Assembly: GCA_017642855.1 (NCBI GenBank)
Contig: JAEPOO010000001.1
Coordinates: 901,072 to 965,071, forward strand
DNA length: 64,000 nt
From: Pseudomonadales bacterium
GTDB lineage: Bacteria; Pseudomonadota; Gammaproteobacteria; Pseudomonadales; Azotimanducaceae
Reading direction: 5' to 3'
The translations under genes were made by a program, and so were the position numbers. The notes beneath the pieces are model-generated. The model worked only from the letters and a program-made list of their open reading frames with translations, had not been told where the DNA came from and made no database searches. This document shows, in pieces, positions 9,448 through 19,091 of the stretch; the stretch's first letter is position 1, and each line of letters starts with the position of its first letter.

Positions 9448-10476
9448 ATGAGTGAAGCACAAACCGTTGATGTCGCAGTCGTTGGCGCAACTGGCGCTGT
9501 CGGCGAAGTCATGATGGAAATCCTCGAGCAACGAGACTTCCCCGTTGGCAAACTGTATTTGCTGGCGAGTGAGCGTTCAGCGGGTTCCAGGTTGCAGTTC
9601 AAAGGCCAATCTATTGTTGTGGAAGACCTCGCCACCTTCGATTTCAGTCGGGTTCAAATTGGTCTTTTCTCCGCTGGGGGCAGTATTTCTGAGGAATTTG
9701 CGCCTAAGGCCGCGGAGCAGGGGTGCGTTGTCATCGACAACACCTCTCACTTCCGAAGGGATGAGGATATCCCCCTTGTTGTGCCTGAGGTCAACGGTCA
9801 TCGCATCGCTGACTATAAAAAACGCGGCATAATTGCGAACCCGAACTGCTCCACCATTCAGATGTTGGTCGCGCTGAAACCTATTCAGGATGCGGTTGGT
9901 ATTTCCAGGATCAATGTGGCCACCTACCAGGCGGTGTCCGGTGCCGGGAAGCGTGCTATTGAAGAACTGGCCACTCAAACCGCCAAACTGCTGAACGCGC
10001 AACCCATCGAAACTTCAGCCTTCCCTCAACAAATTGCCTTCAACGCCATCCCCTATATTGGCGACTTCCTTGAGAATGGCTACACCATGGAAGAAATGAA
10101 AATGGTTTGGGAAACCCAGAAAATATTTGAAGATCAATCAATTATGGTGAATCCAAGCTGTGTACGAGTGCCGGTGTTTTATGGTCACAGTGAGGCGGTA
10201 CACATTGAAACGAAGGCACCGCTATCTGCGGCTGAAGCCAGGGAACTGCTGGCAACTGCGGAGGGTGTCGAGCTCATTGACGACCAGGCAGACCCTGACT
10301 TTCCAACGGCGGTCCGCGACTCGGCGGGTACAGACGCCGTGTTCGTCGGCCGAATCAGAGAGGACATCTCGATCGACAACGGCCTCGACCTCTGGATCGT
10401 ATCCGACAACGTGCGCAAGGGCGCGGCGTTAAACAGTATACAAATTGCCGAAGTTTTGCTAAAACATCTGCAATAA
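9448..10476 (+). CDS. asd: Aspartate-semialdehyde dehydrogenase
   Basis: Reduces aspartyl phosphate to aspartate semialdehyde with NADPH, the branch point to lysine/diaminopimelate, threonine and methionine. The 342 residues show the nucleotide loop GATGAVGE (13-20), the catalytic Cys134 in NPNCSTIQ, the AVSGAGKRA segment, and the catalytic-histidine region VFYGHSEAVH. Retention of the cysteine separates it from the inactive Usg paralogue that sits in front of fimV in many relatives. ATG 9448 has GGAAAG just upstream; an earlier ATG-like opening at 9391 lacks family support. A strong terminator follows at 10519-10550, so fimV is probably transcribed separately. Confidence 0.95.
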   Translation: MSEAQTVDVAVVGATGAVGEVMMEILEQRDFPVGKLYLLASERSAGSRLQFKGQSIVVEDLATFDFSRVQIGLFSAGGSISEEFAPKAAEQGCVVIDNTSHFRRDEDIPLVVPEVNGHRIADYKKRGIIANPNCSTIQMLVALKPIQDAVGISRINVATYQAVSGAGKRAIEELATQTAKLLNAQPIETSAFPQQIAFNAIPYIGDFLENGYTMEEMKMVWETQKIFEDQSIMVNPSCVRVPVFYGHSEAVHIETKAPLSAAEARELLATAEGVELIDDQADPDFPTAVRDSAGTDAVFVGRIREDISIDNGLDLWIVSDNVRKGAALNSIQIAEVLLKHLQ

Positions 10477-10518
10477 GCGATACTTAACGCAACTATTAGA
10501 GATCATTTCGAGGTTTTT

Positions 10519-10550
10519 CCGTCAGGTTAGAGATAACCGACGGTCTTTTT
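10519..10550 (+). terminator. Intrinsic terminator after asd
   Basis: CCGTC and GGTTA pair with TAACC and GACGG around a GAGA tetraloop, with one bulged A, followed by TCTTTTT. It begins 43 bases after the asd stop. Confidence 0.88.
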
Positions 10551-10623
10551 GCGTCGCACAAAGATGGCCCGGGAAATGAACAAAAACCTCGATCAAGACG
10601 TCGGAGTAGAGAGGGGAAAAACA

Positions 10624-13236
10624 ATGACACAAAGGCTCCGTTTGCTCCTTGCGACGCTCCTTGCTCTGTGCAGCTGCTCTGTTTTTGCCGTAGGTTTAGG
10701 CGAACTTGAGCTCAAATCCCACCTCAATCAGCGTTTTGATGCCGAAATTGTCCTGACCAGTGTTGGATCACTGGAGTTGGACGAAATCATTGCCAACCTG
10801 GCCTCTCAAGAAGACTTCGACCGTGTAGGCGTTGCCAGAGATTACCACCTCACGGATCTGCGGTTCAGTGTGCGCCAGCGTGAAGACGGTGAGTACATTG
10901 TCCACGTTACCAGCAGCCGCCCTATTATCGAACCTTTTTTGAACTTCATCGTAGAGGCGATCTGGCCGACAGGCAGAATTTTGCGCGAGTACACGGTGCT
11001 GCTCGATCCGCCTCTTTTTGGATCAGAAGGCGTTGAACAGATTTCACCGGGTACCTCCGTGAGAGCAGTGCCCTCCGCCGGCGAATCTGATCAGGGGTCC
11101 TCTGGGAATCGACGTCGTGAAATTCCTCCAGCACCAACCGTGAGCAGCGGTCGTGTCGAAGGGGTGGTTACTCAGGATGACGAATATGGTGTGACTGGCC
11201 CGGGCGATACACTTTGGACCATCGCGATGAAGGTCAGACCAAGCGAAAGCGTGTCCGTGCAGCAGACCATGCTGGCGCTACAAAGAGCGAATCCTGAAGC
11301 ATTTATTGATAATAATATTAACTTGCTGAAGGCAGGGCATGTGCTCCGAATCCCGGCATTGAGCGAGATCCGAGCGGAATCCGCGAAAGACGCGATTGCT
11401 GAAGTTCGGGTTCAAAATGAGGAGTTTGCAGACTACCGTTCCAGTGATGTGACACAGCTTGATGCCCGTAGAACGGCTCAACGAGACGGCACCCCGGAAG
11501 AGGCGAGTGATGATGGCGAGTTGAAACTGCTGGCGGCTGATCGATCCTCCGGTGCCCGTTCCGGGGAGAACGAAGCTGAAGTTACTGCGCTTGAAAACGA
11601 TCTGGCAGTCGCTCGGGAAGATCTGGATCGCGCGAGACGCGCGAGCAGTGAAATGAATGTTCGCCTAGACGACCTGACAGGTCAGATCGAAACGTTGAAT
11701 AAATTGGTCAAGCTGAAAGATGATCAGCTCGCTGCTTTGAAAGCGGAACTGAATCGCCAACAGGCGGCTGCATTGGATCAACCGTCGACCCCGGCAGTAT
11801 CAACCGCGCAAACCGCTTCAAGTGATTCTTTGATGTCTAACCCTCTGGTGCTTGGTGGTGCGGGCGCGCTTCTGATTGCCCTGGTTGCCGGCGGTCTTAT
11901 CGTGATGCGTCGTCGGGGTCGGTCAGACGATGATGAAACCGAAGACTTCCCCGATGTGTTGTTGGACGACGAGCCTTCACTTTCTCTGGCAGAAGATGAG
12001 CCTGCGGAAGAATCTGAGCAATTCGAAGAAGCTGAAGAAGAGGAAGATGTTACGCAGCAAACCAGTGATGTCATTGGTGAAGCGGAAATCTACATTGCAT
12101 ACGGCCGCTTCCCGCAGGCCATCAGTTTCTTGCAGAATGCCATCGAGAATGAGCCAGATCGAACTGACATCCAGCTGAAGCTGCTTGAAGTTTATGTGCA
12201 GACAGAAGATGCCACTGCGTTCAACCTTCAGCTGGATCAGCTAAAACTCCTGGGGGATGATGATGCCACGAACAAGGCCATTGAACTTCAGGGCCAGATC
12301 CCCGGTGCTGCGGAAGAGCGTGCCGCGGCGATGGATGCAACCATTGTTTCCTCAGAACCTATTGCTGCGGTTGAAGAGCCTGCGGACGACGATGACGATC
12401 TGTCCTTTGATCTGGATGACCTGGATGCGGAGACAGAGGACGATGATCTGAACCTTGCGTCAGACGAAGGCGAGGCGCTGAGCCTCGATGAAGCCATGGA
12501 GCTTGGCGACGCAGATCTGGATTTTGATCTGGATGCTGCGCTTGATGAAACGGCTCCGGCGGATGAAGAAGATATTGATCTCGACGAAGAATTTGATCTC
12601 GATTTCGATGACGATACCCGCGATGAGGTCGCTAGTACTGATCAGCTTGATAGCGATGACCTTGATCTTGGCGATGACCTCGATCTTAGCGACGACCTCG
12701 ATCTTGGCGACGACCTCGATCTTGGCGATGATTTGGACCTCGATCTAGGTGACGATGAATCAGGCGTTGACCTGTCGCTCGATGATGGCGACGACGAAAT
12801 CGAACTTGACCTGGGCGGCGATGACGACCTCGAGCTGGATCTCGAAGGAGATGATGAGCTGGATCTGGGTGACGACGACCTGGCACTCGACCTCGACGGC
12901 GGTGATGATGAGCTGGATCTGGGTGACGACGACCTGGCGCTCGACCTCGACGGCGGTGATGATGAGCTGGATCTGGGTGACGACGACCTGGCGCTCGACC
13001 TCGACGGCGATGATGATGACCTCGATCTTGGCGATGACCTGGACCTGGATCTCGGAGACGACGATCTTGATGAACTGAATCTCGACGAGGATGCAGGTTC
13101 TAAGCTGGATCTGGCCCGTGCCTATATTGAAATGGGCGACAATGACGGCGCCAAACCTCTGCTCGAAGAAGTGGTTTCTGAGGGGGACGAAGCGCAAATC
13201 AGCGAAGCCAATGAACTTCTTGGCAAGATAGGATAA
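10624..13236 (+). CDS. fimV: FimV-type peptidoglycan-associated polar protein
   Basis: Large polar-hub protein of 870 residues, known in pseudomonads for type IV pilus assembly, type II secretion and twitching. In order: a signal peptide (about residues 1-23, ending VFAVG), the conserved periplasmic N-domain (GLGELELKSHLNQ), a LysM peptidoglycan-binding module around residues 200-245 (GDTLWTIA), a coiled coil near 325-385, one membrane helix near 405-425, a TPR-like stretch, a very long acidic Asp/Leu-rich repeat region, and the C-terminal FimV motif with LDLARAYIEMGD. ATG 10624 was chosen because it yields the signal peptide and has GAGAGGGG upstream. The repeats include an almost exact 54-base tandem array. 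The next gene, truA, starts four bases after the stop. Confidence 0.93.
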   Translation: MTQRLRLLLATLLALCSCSVFAVGLGELELKSHLNQRFDAEIVLTSVGSLELDEIIANLASQEDFDRVGVARDYHLTDLRFSVRQREDGEYIVHVTSSRPIIEPFLNFIVEAIWPTGRILREYTVLLDPPLFGSEGVEQISPGTSVRAVPSAGESDQGSSGNRRREIPPAPTVSSGRVEGVVTQDDEYGVTGPGDTLWTIAMKVRPSESVSVQQTMLALQRANPEAFIDNNINLLKAGHVLRIPALSEIRAESAKDAIAEVRVQNEEFADYRSSDVTQLDARRTAQRDGTPEEASDDGELKLLAADRSSGARSGENEAEVTALENDLAVAREDLDRARRASSEMNVRLDDLTGQIETLNKLVKLKDDQLAALKAELNRQQAAALDQPSTPAVSTAQTASSDSLMSNPLVLGGAGALLIALVAGGLIVMRRRGRSDDDETEDFPDVLLDDEPSLSLAEDEPAEESEQFEEAEEEEDVTQQTSDVIGEAEIYIAYGRFPQAISFLQNAIENEPDRTDIQLKLLEVYVQTEDATAFNLQLDQLKLLGDDDATNKAIELQGQIPGAAEERAAAMDATIVSSEPIAAVEEPADDDDDLSFDLDDLDAETEDDDLNLASDEGEALSLDEAMELGDADLDFDLDAALDETAPADEEDIDLDEEFDLDFDDDTRDEVASTDQLDSDDLDLGDDLDLSDDLDLGDDLDLGDDLDLDLGDDESGVDLSLDDGDDEIELDLGGDDDLELDLEGDDELDLGDDDLALDLDGGDDELDLGDDDLALDLDGGDDELDLGDDDLALDLDGDDDDLDLGDDLDLDLGDDDLDELNLDEDAGSKLDLARAYIEMGDNDGAKPLLEEVVSEGDEAQISEANELLGKIG
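12658..12729 (+). repeat. Four 18-base tandem units in fimV
   Basis: Four consecutive 18-base units of the type GACCTCGATCTTGGCGAT encode Asp/Leu-rich hexapeptides (DLDLGD). Units differ by one to three bases. Confidence 0.85.
12850..13011 (+). repeat. Three 54-base tandem units in fimV
   Basis: Units start at 12850, 12904 and 12958 and are nearly identical over 54 bases (18 residues, beginning DDELDLGDDDLALDLDGG). Near-identity at synonymous positions implies recent duplication by slippage or unequal crossing-over, rather than selection on protein composition alone. Confidence 0.9.
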
Positions 13237-13239
13237 TCG

Positions 13240-14037
13240 TTGCCAAGAACAGCTCTGGTTGTCTCTTACAATGGCCAGCCTTTTCACGGCTGGCAATTTC
13301 AGTCTCCTGAAATTCCAACGATACAGCAGCACCTTATGGATGCTGTTGCCAAAGTTGCTGATCATGAGGTAACCCTCTTTAGTGCAGGCAGAACGGATAC
13401 CGGCGTCCATGCCACCAAACAGGTGGTGCACTTTGATCACGACAACGAGAGACCCGACAAAGCCTGGGTGATGGGTGTCAATGCACACCTGTCTGATGCC
13501 GTGAGCGTGGAATGGGCCGGTCAGGTTGATAAGAGTTTCGATGCCCGCCGCACGGCGATCGCGCGCCGTTATCTTTATCTCATTCATAACACTCGCGTTA
13601 GATCCTCGCTGATGTCAGATTTCATTACTCATGAACGACGCTCACTTGATGCGCCTGTCATGCACCAAGCTGCACAGAGTCTGCTAGGTGAAAACGACTT
13701 CAGCTCATTCAGGGCTTCCAACTGTCAATCAAACTCCCCCATGCGCTTTGTCTCTGAAGTGAGTGTGCAGCGGCATGGTGATCTGCTCGGTGTGGAAATT
13801 GAGGCCAATGCGTTTCTGCATCATATGGTGAGAAACATCGTCGGCTCACTGATCGATGTCGGGGCAGGGGATCAGGATGAAGGGTGGATATCTGAGCTCA
13901 TGCAAGTCCGAGACCGGAATCAGGCGGGTGTCACTGCGCCACCCAATGGCCTCTACCTGATTGACGTGGTTTACCCGGAAGTTTGCGGTATACCTGTGGG
14001 CCGTCGCTTGCCGCATTTCATGCAGGTATTCCAGTAA
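13240..14037 (+). CDS. truA: tRNA pseudouridine(38-40) synthase
   Basis: Isomerises uridines 38-40 in the anticodon arm of many tRNAs. The 265 residues begin with the family N-terminus (SYNGQPFHGWQ) and include the catalytic aspartate in AGRTDTGVHA (residues about 48-57) plus the later FLHHMVRNIVG segment. The start is TTG at 13240, three bases after the fimV stop, with GGA of the preceding codons in place as ribosome-binding site; the next ATG would remove the conserved N-terminal strand. The close spacing implies coupling to fimV. This fimV-truA order is typical of pseudomonads and relatives. Confidence 0.95.
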   Translation: MPRTALVVSYNGQPFHGWQFQSPEIPTIQQHLMDAVAKVADHEVTLFSAGRTDTGVHATKQVVHFDHDNERPDKAWVMGVNAHLSDAVSVEWAGQVDKSFDARRTAIARRYLYLIHNTRVRSSLMSDFITHERRSLDAPVMHQAAQSLLGENDFSSFRASNCQSNSPMRFVSEVSVQRHGDLLGVEIEANAFLHHMVRNIVGSLIDVGAGDQDEGWISELMQVRDRNQAGVTAPPNGLYLIDVVYPEVCGIPVGRRLPHFMQVFQ

Positions 14038-14103
14038 CTGTCGGGATCCCCGTGGTTTTGCTAAAATCGCCCGCTTTCCGAAGATGGTCAAAGGTGCCCA
14101 CCC

Positions 14104-14736
14104 ATGGCTCGTACGCGTGTCAAGATCTGCGGTATCACGCACGTAGATGACGCGGCTGGTGCAGTTGCATCTGGCGCAGACGCGCTCGGGTTTAATTTCT
14201 ACCCGGGCAGTGCGCGATTTACCTCTGCGGAGGAAGCCAGATCAACGGCTCTGACGCTGCCGGCTTTTGTGACCACGGTTGCACTGTTTGTCGATGAATC
14301 CAGCGAAAATATTCGGGCCATTCTGGAAGTGTTTAAGCCGGACCTACTGCAGTTTCACGGTGCAGAGCCCCCGGATTTTTGTCGCCAATTTGACCTGCCG
14401 TACATCAAGGCGATGGCCGCTACCGGGAAGCCGGATTTTAAGGATCGAGTGGTGGAATACAGCGATGCCAGGGGGGTATTGCTTGATACGAAGGTAGAAG
14501 GCGGCTTCGGTGGTACTGGAGAGACGTTTGACTGGTCACTTGTTCCTGAGCTGTCCATGCCCATTATTCTTGCTGGTGGGCTGAACGCTGGTAATGTACG
14601 CGAAGCCATCATGCAGGTGAGTCCCTTCTCAGTGGATGTTAGTGGCGGCGTCGAAGTGACGAAGGGGCGAAAAGATTTTGAGAAGATGCAGGCGTTTTGC
14701 GCCGCGGTCCGTGAAGCGGACCAGGAGAAAGTATGA
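14104..14736 (+). CDS. trpF: Phosphoribosylanthranilate isomerase
   Basis: Third step of tryptophan synthesis from chorismate: Amadori rearrangement of phosphoribosylanthranilate. The 210-residue TIM barrel has the catalytic cysteine in VKICGIT (residues 5-11) and the catalytic aspartate in VDVSGGVE near the C-terminus, with [10 protein letters not shown] forming part of the phosphate site. It is stand-alone here, not fused to TrpC. Its stop overlaps the trpB start by four bases (ATGA, 14733-14736). The 66-base gap after truA shows no terminator, so the gene may still belong to the upstream transcript. Confidence 0.96.
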   Translation: MARTRVKICGITHVDDAAGAVASGADALGFNFYPGSARFTSAEEARSTALTLPAFVTTVALFVDESSENIRAILEVFKPDLLQFHGAEPPDFCRQFDLPYIKAMAATGKPDFKDRVVEYSDARGVLLDTKVEGGFGGTGETFDWSLVPELSMPIILAGGLNAGNVREAIMQVSPFSVDVSGGVEVTKGRKDFEKMQAFCAAVREADQEKV

Positions 14737-15971
14737 GTAACAAGACAGTCAGCGAGCTCGGTGTTAATGAGAGTCTGTTTGCGTATCCGGATGAACGGGG
14801 TCATTTTGGTGTTTTTGGTGGCAAGTTCGTTTCCGAAACACTGATGGCCGCACTCCAGGAATTGGAAGCCGAGTACTACCGACTGCGTAAGGATGATGCG
14901 TTCCAGGAAGAACTTCAGTGTGACCTGTCAGAGTACGTTGGCCGATCTTCGCCACTTTATTTCGCTGAACGTCTGACGAAGGAGGCCGGTGGTGCCCGCA
15001 TTTACCTCAAACGTGAAGACCTGAATCATACCGGTGCCCATAAGATCAACAACTGCATTGGCCAGGCGCTGCTGGCGAAGTACATGGGTAAGCCGAGAAT
15101 TATCGCCGAGACCGGCGCGGGCCAACACGGCGTTGCATCGGCAACCGTCGCCGCGAGATTTGGTCTTGAGTGTCAGGTGTATATGGGCAGTGAGGACATT
15201 AAACGTCAGAGTCTGAATGTCTATCGAATGAAACTGCTGGGCGCGGAGGTGGTGCCGGTAACTTCAGGGAGTCGAACGCTCAAAGACGCACTCAATGAAG
15301 CCATGCGCGATTGGGTGACGAATGTCGACGATACACACTACATTATTGGTACCGTCGCCGGCCCTCACCCTTACCCCATGCTGGTGCGTGACTTTCAGTC
15401 CGTCATTGGTGAGGAAACAAAACAACAGTTTGATGCCCAGCATGGAGGCCTGCCGGATGCCATCGTAGCTTGTGTTGGTGGTGGCTCGAATGCGATGGGT
15501 ATCTTTTATCCTTTTCTGGAAGATCGCTCAGTTCGCCTGGTTGGTGTAGAAGCTGCGGGCCATGGTCTCGAAACCGGGCGTCACGCTGCGCCTCTGAGTG
15601 AAGGCACAGTCGGTGTCCTGCATGGTAATCGTACTTACCTGATGAGCGATGACGCTGGACAGATCATCGAAACGCACAGTGTATCTGCCGGTCTCGATTA
15701 TCCCGGTGTTGGGCCGGAGCACTCTTTCCTCAAAGACGTTGATCGTGCCGAATATGTCGCGATTGATGACAATGAAGCCCTTGAAGCGTTTCGTTTGTTA
15801 AACCGCGTTGAGGGTATCCTTCCTGCCCTTGAGTCATCTCATGCCATTGCCTATGGCGTTAAACTTGCGGGTCAGATGTCGGTAGACCAAAGTATTGTGA
15901 TCAACCTCTCCGGCAGGGGAGACAAAGATATTCCCACCGTTGCTCGAATCGACGGTATTTCCATCGAGTAG
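14733..15971 (+). CDS. trpB: Tryptophan synthase beta chain
   Basis: PLP enzyme that condenses indole with serine to tryptophan, partner of TrpA. The 412 residues include HKINN with the PLP-binding lysine (about residue 105), the channel segment [10 protein letters not shown], and the phosphate-binding GGGSNAMG loop near residue 250. It is the standard TrpB1 type of normal length, plus a short N-terminal extension before YPDERGHFG. It is coupled to trpF by a four-base overlap and followed five bases later by trpA. Confidence 0.97.
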   Translation: MSNKTVSELGVNESLFAYPDERGHFGVFGGKFVSETLMAALQELEAEYYRLRKDDAFQEELQCDLSEYVGRSSPLYFAERLTKEAGGARIYLKREDLNHTGAHKINNCIGQALLAKYMGKPRIIAETGAGQHGVASATVAARFGLECQVYMGSEDIKRQSLNVYRMKLLGAEVVPVTSGSRTLKDALNEAMRDWVTNVDDTHYIIGTVAGPHPYPMLVRDFQSVIGEETKQQFDAQHGGLPDAIVACVGGGSNAMGIFYPFLEDRSVRLVGVEAAGHGLETGRHAAPLSEGTVGVLHGNRTYLMSDDAGQIIETHSVSAGLDYPGVGPEHSFLKDVDRAEYVAIDDNEALEAFRLLNRVEGILPALESSHAIAYGVKLAGQMSVDQSIVINLSGRGDKDIPTVARIDGISIE

Positions 15972-15976
15972 TATTC

Positions 15977-16777
15977 ATGGTTCAACTTTCAAAGACCCTA
16001 ACTGACCTTTCGAGTGCGAATAAAAAGGCGCTGGTCGCCTACATCGTAGCCGGTGACCCTACACCAGAAACCACGGTGCCCTTAATGCACACCCTGGTTG
16101 AGGCGGGCGTAGATGTCATTGAACTTGGTATGCCTTTCTCTGATCCTGAAGCAGAAGGCCCCGTGATTCAGCTCGCGCATGAAAGGGCTTTGGCCCACAA
16201 CGTGTCTTTACGCCACTGTCTCGAGATGGCAACAGAATTTCGAAAGTCGAACAGCTCTACGCCCATTGTGCTAATGGGTTATCTGAACCCGATCGAATTC
16301 ATTGGCTATCAGCAGTTTGCAAAACAGGCGGAGGCTGCAGGAATCAGTGGAACCATCATCGTCAACCTGCCACCGGAAGAGTCCGGCGAGATGGACTCAG
16401 TGCTCGAAGCGCACAACATTGAACCAGTTTATCTGCTCGCGCCTACTACGACGGACGAGCGGGCGGAGATTGTCTGCAGAGCTTCCCGAGGGTTTGTTTA
16501 TTACGTCTCGCTGAAAGGTACGACCGGGGCTTCTACCCTCGACATCGATGACGTTTCCGAAAAGATGGCCCGTTTTCGAAAAATCAGTTCACTGCCGATC
16601 ATGGTGGGATTCGGCGTGAAAGACGGTGCTAGCGCGAAAGCGGTGGCCGGTGTTGCTGATGGTGCCGTGGTCGGTTCAGCCATCGTGAAGCTGATGGAAG
16701 AACACAGAGATAATCCTGAGCTGCTCCAGCAGTCAGTGAAACAGTTTGTCGGTGAGCTTCGAGCTGCCATTGACTGA
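15977..16777 (+). CDS. trpA: Tryptophan synthase alpha chain
   Basis: Cleaves indole-3-glycerol phosphate and passes indole to TrpB. The 266 residues carry the signature IELGMPFSDPEAEGP with catalytic Glu (near 50) and Asp (near 61), and the phosphate loop GFGVKDG near 214. Trp genes E, G, D and C are not in the window, so the pathway is split at least in two, as in pseudomonads. The 3' end is overlapped by folC in another frame; the accD gene normally found between trpA (or trpF) and folC in relatives is missing. Confidence 0.97.
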   Translation: MVQLSKTLTDLSSANKKALVAYIVAGDPTPETTVPLMHTLVEAGVDVIELGMPFSDPEAEGPVIQLAHERALAHNVSLRHCLEMATEFRKSNSSTPIVLMGYLNPIEFIGYQQFAKQAEAAGISGTIIVNLPPEESGEMDSVLEAHNIEPVYLLAPTTTDERAEIVCRASRGFVYYVSLKGTTGASTLDIDDVSEKMARFRKISSLPIMVGFGVKDGASAKAVAGVADGAVVGSAIVKLMEEHRDNPELLQQSVKQFVGELRAAID

Positions 16778-17966
16778 ACCGGGTCCTCATCTCGATGACT
16801 GGCTGGCTTACATCGGTAGTATTCATCCCGTAGGCTGGGATCTCGGGCTTAAAAGAGTCGCGGAAGTCGGACGAAGACTCGACGTTTTACACCCCTCAAA
16901 GGTCGTCATTCTTGTCGCGGGTACCAACGGAAAAGGCTCCACCTGCGAATACCTTGAGCAGTTCGCGCTTGCCAGCGGTCTACGAGTAGGCAAATCCACA
17001 TCACCTCACCTACAGACGTTCAATGAACGCATCATGGTCGATGGTTCCCCTGTACCAGACCATGAAATTGTCGACGCTTTCCAAAACATTAACGCGGTAC
17101 GCGGCGATATCACGCTGACTTACTTTGAGTTTGCGACGCTGGCGTCCCTGGTCATTTTTCATGGCAAACAGCTGGATGTGTCCATCCTTGAAATTGGTCT
17201 GGGCGGGCGTCTCGATGCGATGAATATCGTCAATCCGGATCTTTGCATCATTACGGCGATCGCTCTGGATCATCAGGATTACCTGGGTGATACCCGCGAT
17301 GAGATCGCCGCTGAGAAGGCTGGGATTATGAGGGAAGGGGTAACCTGCCTCATTGCAGACCGTGAGCCGCCTGGCAGGCTCACCGCTTCGGCTGAGCAGG
17401 TTGGCGCACCAATCTACAAAATCGGTGATGACTTTGATCTTGAGCCTGGTACGACTCCGAAATTACCCGCAGACAGCTTCGTTGTTGCCCTGGAAGCAGC
17501 TGGTCGACTTAACTGGGACACCACTGACGCCAAGCGTATCGCTGATGAGACTCAACTGTCGGGGCGTCGATCCTGGGGGCACCTGCATTGTGATGTCCTG
17601 CTGGATGTCGCACACAATCCTTCAGCGGCCTCATCACTGGCAGACTACCTGGCAACCCTGTCGGGTTATCAGGCAGTTCATGCTGTGATTGGTATGTATG
17701 CTGACAAGGATATTGAGACGGTCACGGCGCTTCTGGCCCCGCACATCAAGACCTGGCACCTCTGTGCCAGCGAGGAGCCCAGAGCCGCCTCTGCGGAGGA
17801 CCTAAAGGCACGTTTATCGGCAGATCAATCGGGAAATGCCAGGACCTATGATAAGATTGACGAAGCATTTGCAGGCGCAGCGTCTGATGCCGGGGGAGAT
17901 GACCTGATACTCGTTTTTGGCTCATTTCCCGTGGTCGGAACCTGTCTCAAGCTTTTGCCGGACTGA
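16752..17966 (+). CDS. folC: Dihydrofolate synthase / folylpolyglutamate synthase
   Basis: Mur-ligase-family enzyme that adds glutamate to dihydropteroate and extends the folate polyglutamate tail. Visible: the ATP loop GTNGKGS (near residue 55), the following SPHLQTFNERI segment, GLGGRLDAMN, and the C-terminal domain with DVAHNP. About 404 residues, normal for the family. The start is uncertain: TTG 16746, GTG 16752 and TTG 16770 are in frame before PGPHLDDWL, all overlapping the end of trpA and none with a strong ribosome-binding site; I give the GTG. The overlap implies translational coupling to trpA. Confidence 0.93.
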   Translation: MSFELPLTEPGPHLDDWLAYIGSIHPVGWDLGLKRVAEVGRRLDVLHPSKVVILVAGTNGKGSTCEYLEQFALASGLRVGKSTSPHLQTFNERIMVDGSPVPDHEIVDAFQNINAVRGDITLTYFEFATLASLVIFHGKQLDVSILEIGLGGRLDAMNIVNPDLCIITAIALDHQDYLGDTRDEIAAEKAGIMREGVTCLIADREPPGRLTASAEQVGAPIYKIGDDFDLEPGTTPKLPADSFVVALEAAGRLNWDTTDAKRIADETQLSGRRSWGHLHCDVLLDVAHNPSAASSLADYLATLSGYQAVHAVIGMYADKDIETVTALLAPHIKTWHLCASEEPRAASAEDLKARLSADQSGNARTYDKIDEAFAGAASDAGGDDLILVFGSFPVVGTCLKLLPD

Positions 17967-18020
17967 TACACCAACGAATTCACCAATTTCAGACAAGCCG
18001 GATCTTCGCAACCATATTTA

Positions 18021-18572
18021 ATGGACGCCAAACTCAAACAACGCCTGACCGGTGCTGTCATCCTGACATGTCTTGCGATCATTGTTTTACCGTTACTGCT
18101 GGACGGGACTGAGCAAGAGCGCGCACGCGTCATCGCAGATATTCCTGAGCCCCCTCGAATCGAATTGAGTGACATCACGGTGCAGGATATCGAGCGCCAG
18201 ATGGTTCAGATGGAGAAGGCGAGCGAGGCAAGATTGCCGAAAGAAGTCGTCGATGAGACTGACTATGAAGCGTCGCCAGATTTTATCCTCGACAAAAACA
18301 ACCTCCCGGTGAATTGGAGTCTGCAACTGGGTAGCTTTCAAAGCAAAGAAAACGCGACCCGACTCAGAACTCAACTGAGAGAGCAAAACTACCGTTGTTA
18401 TATCCTTCACTCAAAAACCAGCGATGGCGAGATCTTCCGTGTGTTTGTGGGTCCCTCCGGCAGTAAAGAAGCGCTGGTGAAGATGAGCGTGGAGATAGAA
18501 CAGAAGCTCCAACTCAAAGGGCGGATCGTTCGATATCGAATTGAGGAAGACAGGGAGCAACTTGGCGGCTGA
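18021..18572 (+). CDS. dedD: SPOR-domain cell-division protein (DedD-like)
   Basis: Single-pass inner-membrane protein of 183 residues: a short cytoplasmic N-terminus, one helix around residues 9-26 (VILTCLAIIVLPLLL), a charged periplasmic linker, then a C-terminal SPOR domain beginning WSLQLGSFQSKENA near residue 95. SPOR domains bind peptidoglycan strands stripped of stem peptides, which places these proteins at the division septum. Its position between folC and cvpA is the standard place for dedD. Its stop TGA shares one base with the cvpA start (TGATG). Confidence 0.88.
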   Translation: MDAKLKQRLTGAVILTCLAIIVLPLLLDGTEQERARVIADIPEPPRIELSDITVQDIERQMVQMEKASEARLPKEVVDETDYEASPDFILDKNNLPVNWSLQLGSFQSKENATRLRTQLREQNYRCYILHSKTSDGEIFRVFVGPSGSKEALVKMSVEIEQKLQLKGRIVRYRIEEDREQLGG

Positions 18573-19081
18573 TGGCGACGATTGACTGGATCATGGTTGG
18601 TGTTTTGGCGATCTCGACGCTGGTCAGTTTGCGCCGCGGATTCGTTAAAGAAGCATTATCCCTTGTCACCTGGATTGCCGCGGTTCTCGTCGCTCGACTT
18701 TTCGCCAATCAGTTCACCGTCGTATTGACGCCCTATATCGAGACGGAATCTATACGTCTGTTCTCGGCCTACCTCATTCTGTTTATTGCCACACTGATGG
18801 TCGGTGGCGTTGTGAACTACATGGTGAGCGAATTAGTAAAAGTGACCGGCCTCACAGGATTGGATCGAATGCTTGGTATGGCGTTTGGATTGGTACGCGG
18901 CGGTATCGTCGTGCTGGTTTTCGTTGCAATCGTGCATTACGCATTACCTGTGCAGGAAGATGACTGGTATCAACAATCAAGACTCATCCCTGAGCTTATT
19001 GTACTGATCGAAGAATTTTGGCCGGTTGTCTGGGAACAGGGGGAACTGTTGATGCAGGACGATCCTGCACAGGAAACATAA
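18572..19081 (+). CDS. cvpA: CvpA family membrane protein
   Basis: Inner-membrane protein of 169 residues with four hydrophobic segments. The N-terminus ([20 protein letters not shown]) is typical of CvpA, as is the mid-protein [15 protein letters not shown]. The family is known for colicin V production and envelope homeostasis; the molecular function is not settled. One-base overlap with dedD and 10 bases before purF with GGAGG between: the usual cvpA-purF pair. Confidence 0.92.
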   Translation: MATIDWIMVGVLAISTLVSLRRGFVKEALSLVTWIAAVLVARLFANQFTVVLTPYIETESIRLFSAYLILFIATLMVGGVVNYMVSELVKVTGLTGLDRMLGMAFGLVRGGIVVLVFVAIVHYALPVQEDDWYQQSRLIPELIVLIEEFWPVVWEQGELLMQDDPAQET

Positions 19082-19091
19082 CGGAGGAACG

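Noticed and set aside
12658..13075. CRISPR-like spacing of repeats
   Set aside because: The repeats are contiguous coding units without unique spacers.
12760..13587. 275-codon minus-strand frame opposite fimV and truA
   Set aside because: It is the antisense of the low-complexity Asp/Leu repeats, which creates a long open frame; its protein is repetitive and matches no family, and both sense genes are certain.
14037..14104. trp leader/attenuator before trpF
   Set aside because: The 66-base gap contains no Trp-codon cluster and no terminator hairpin.
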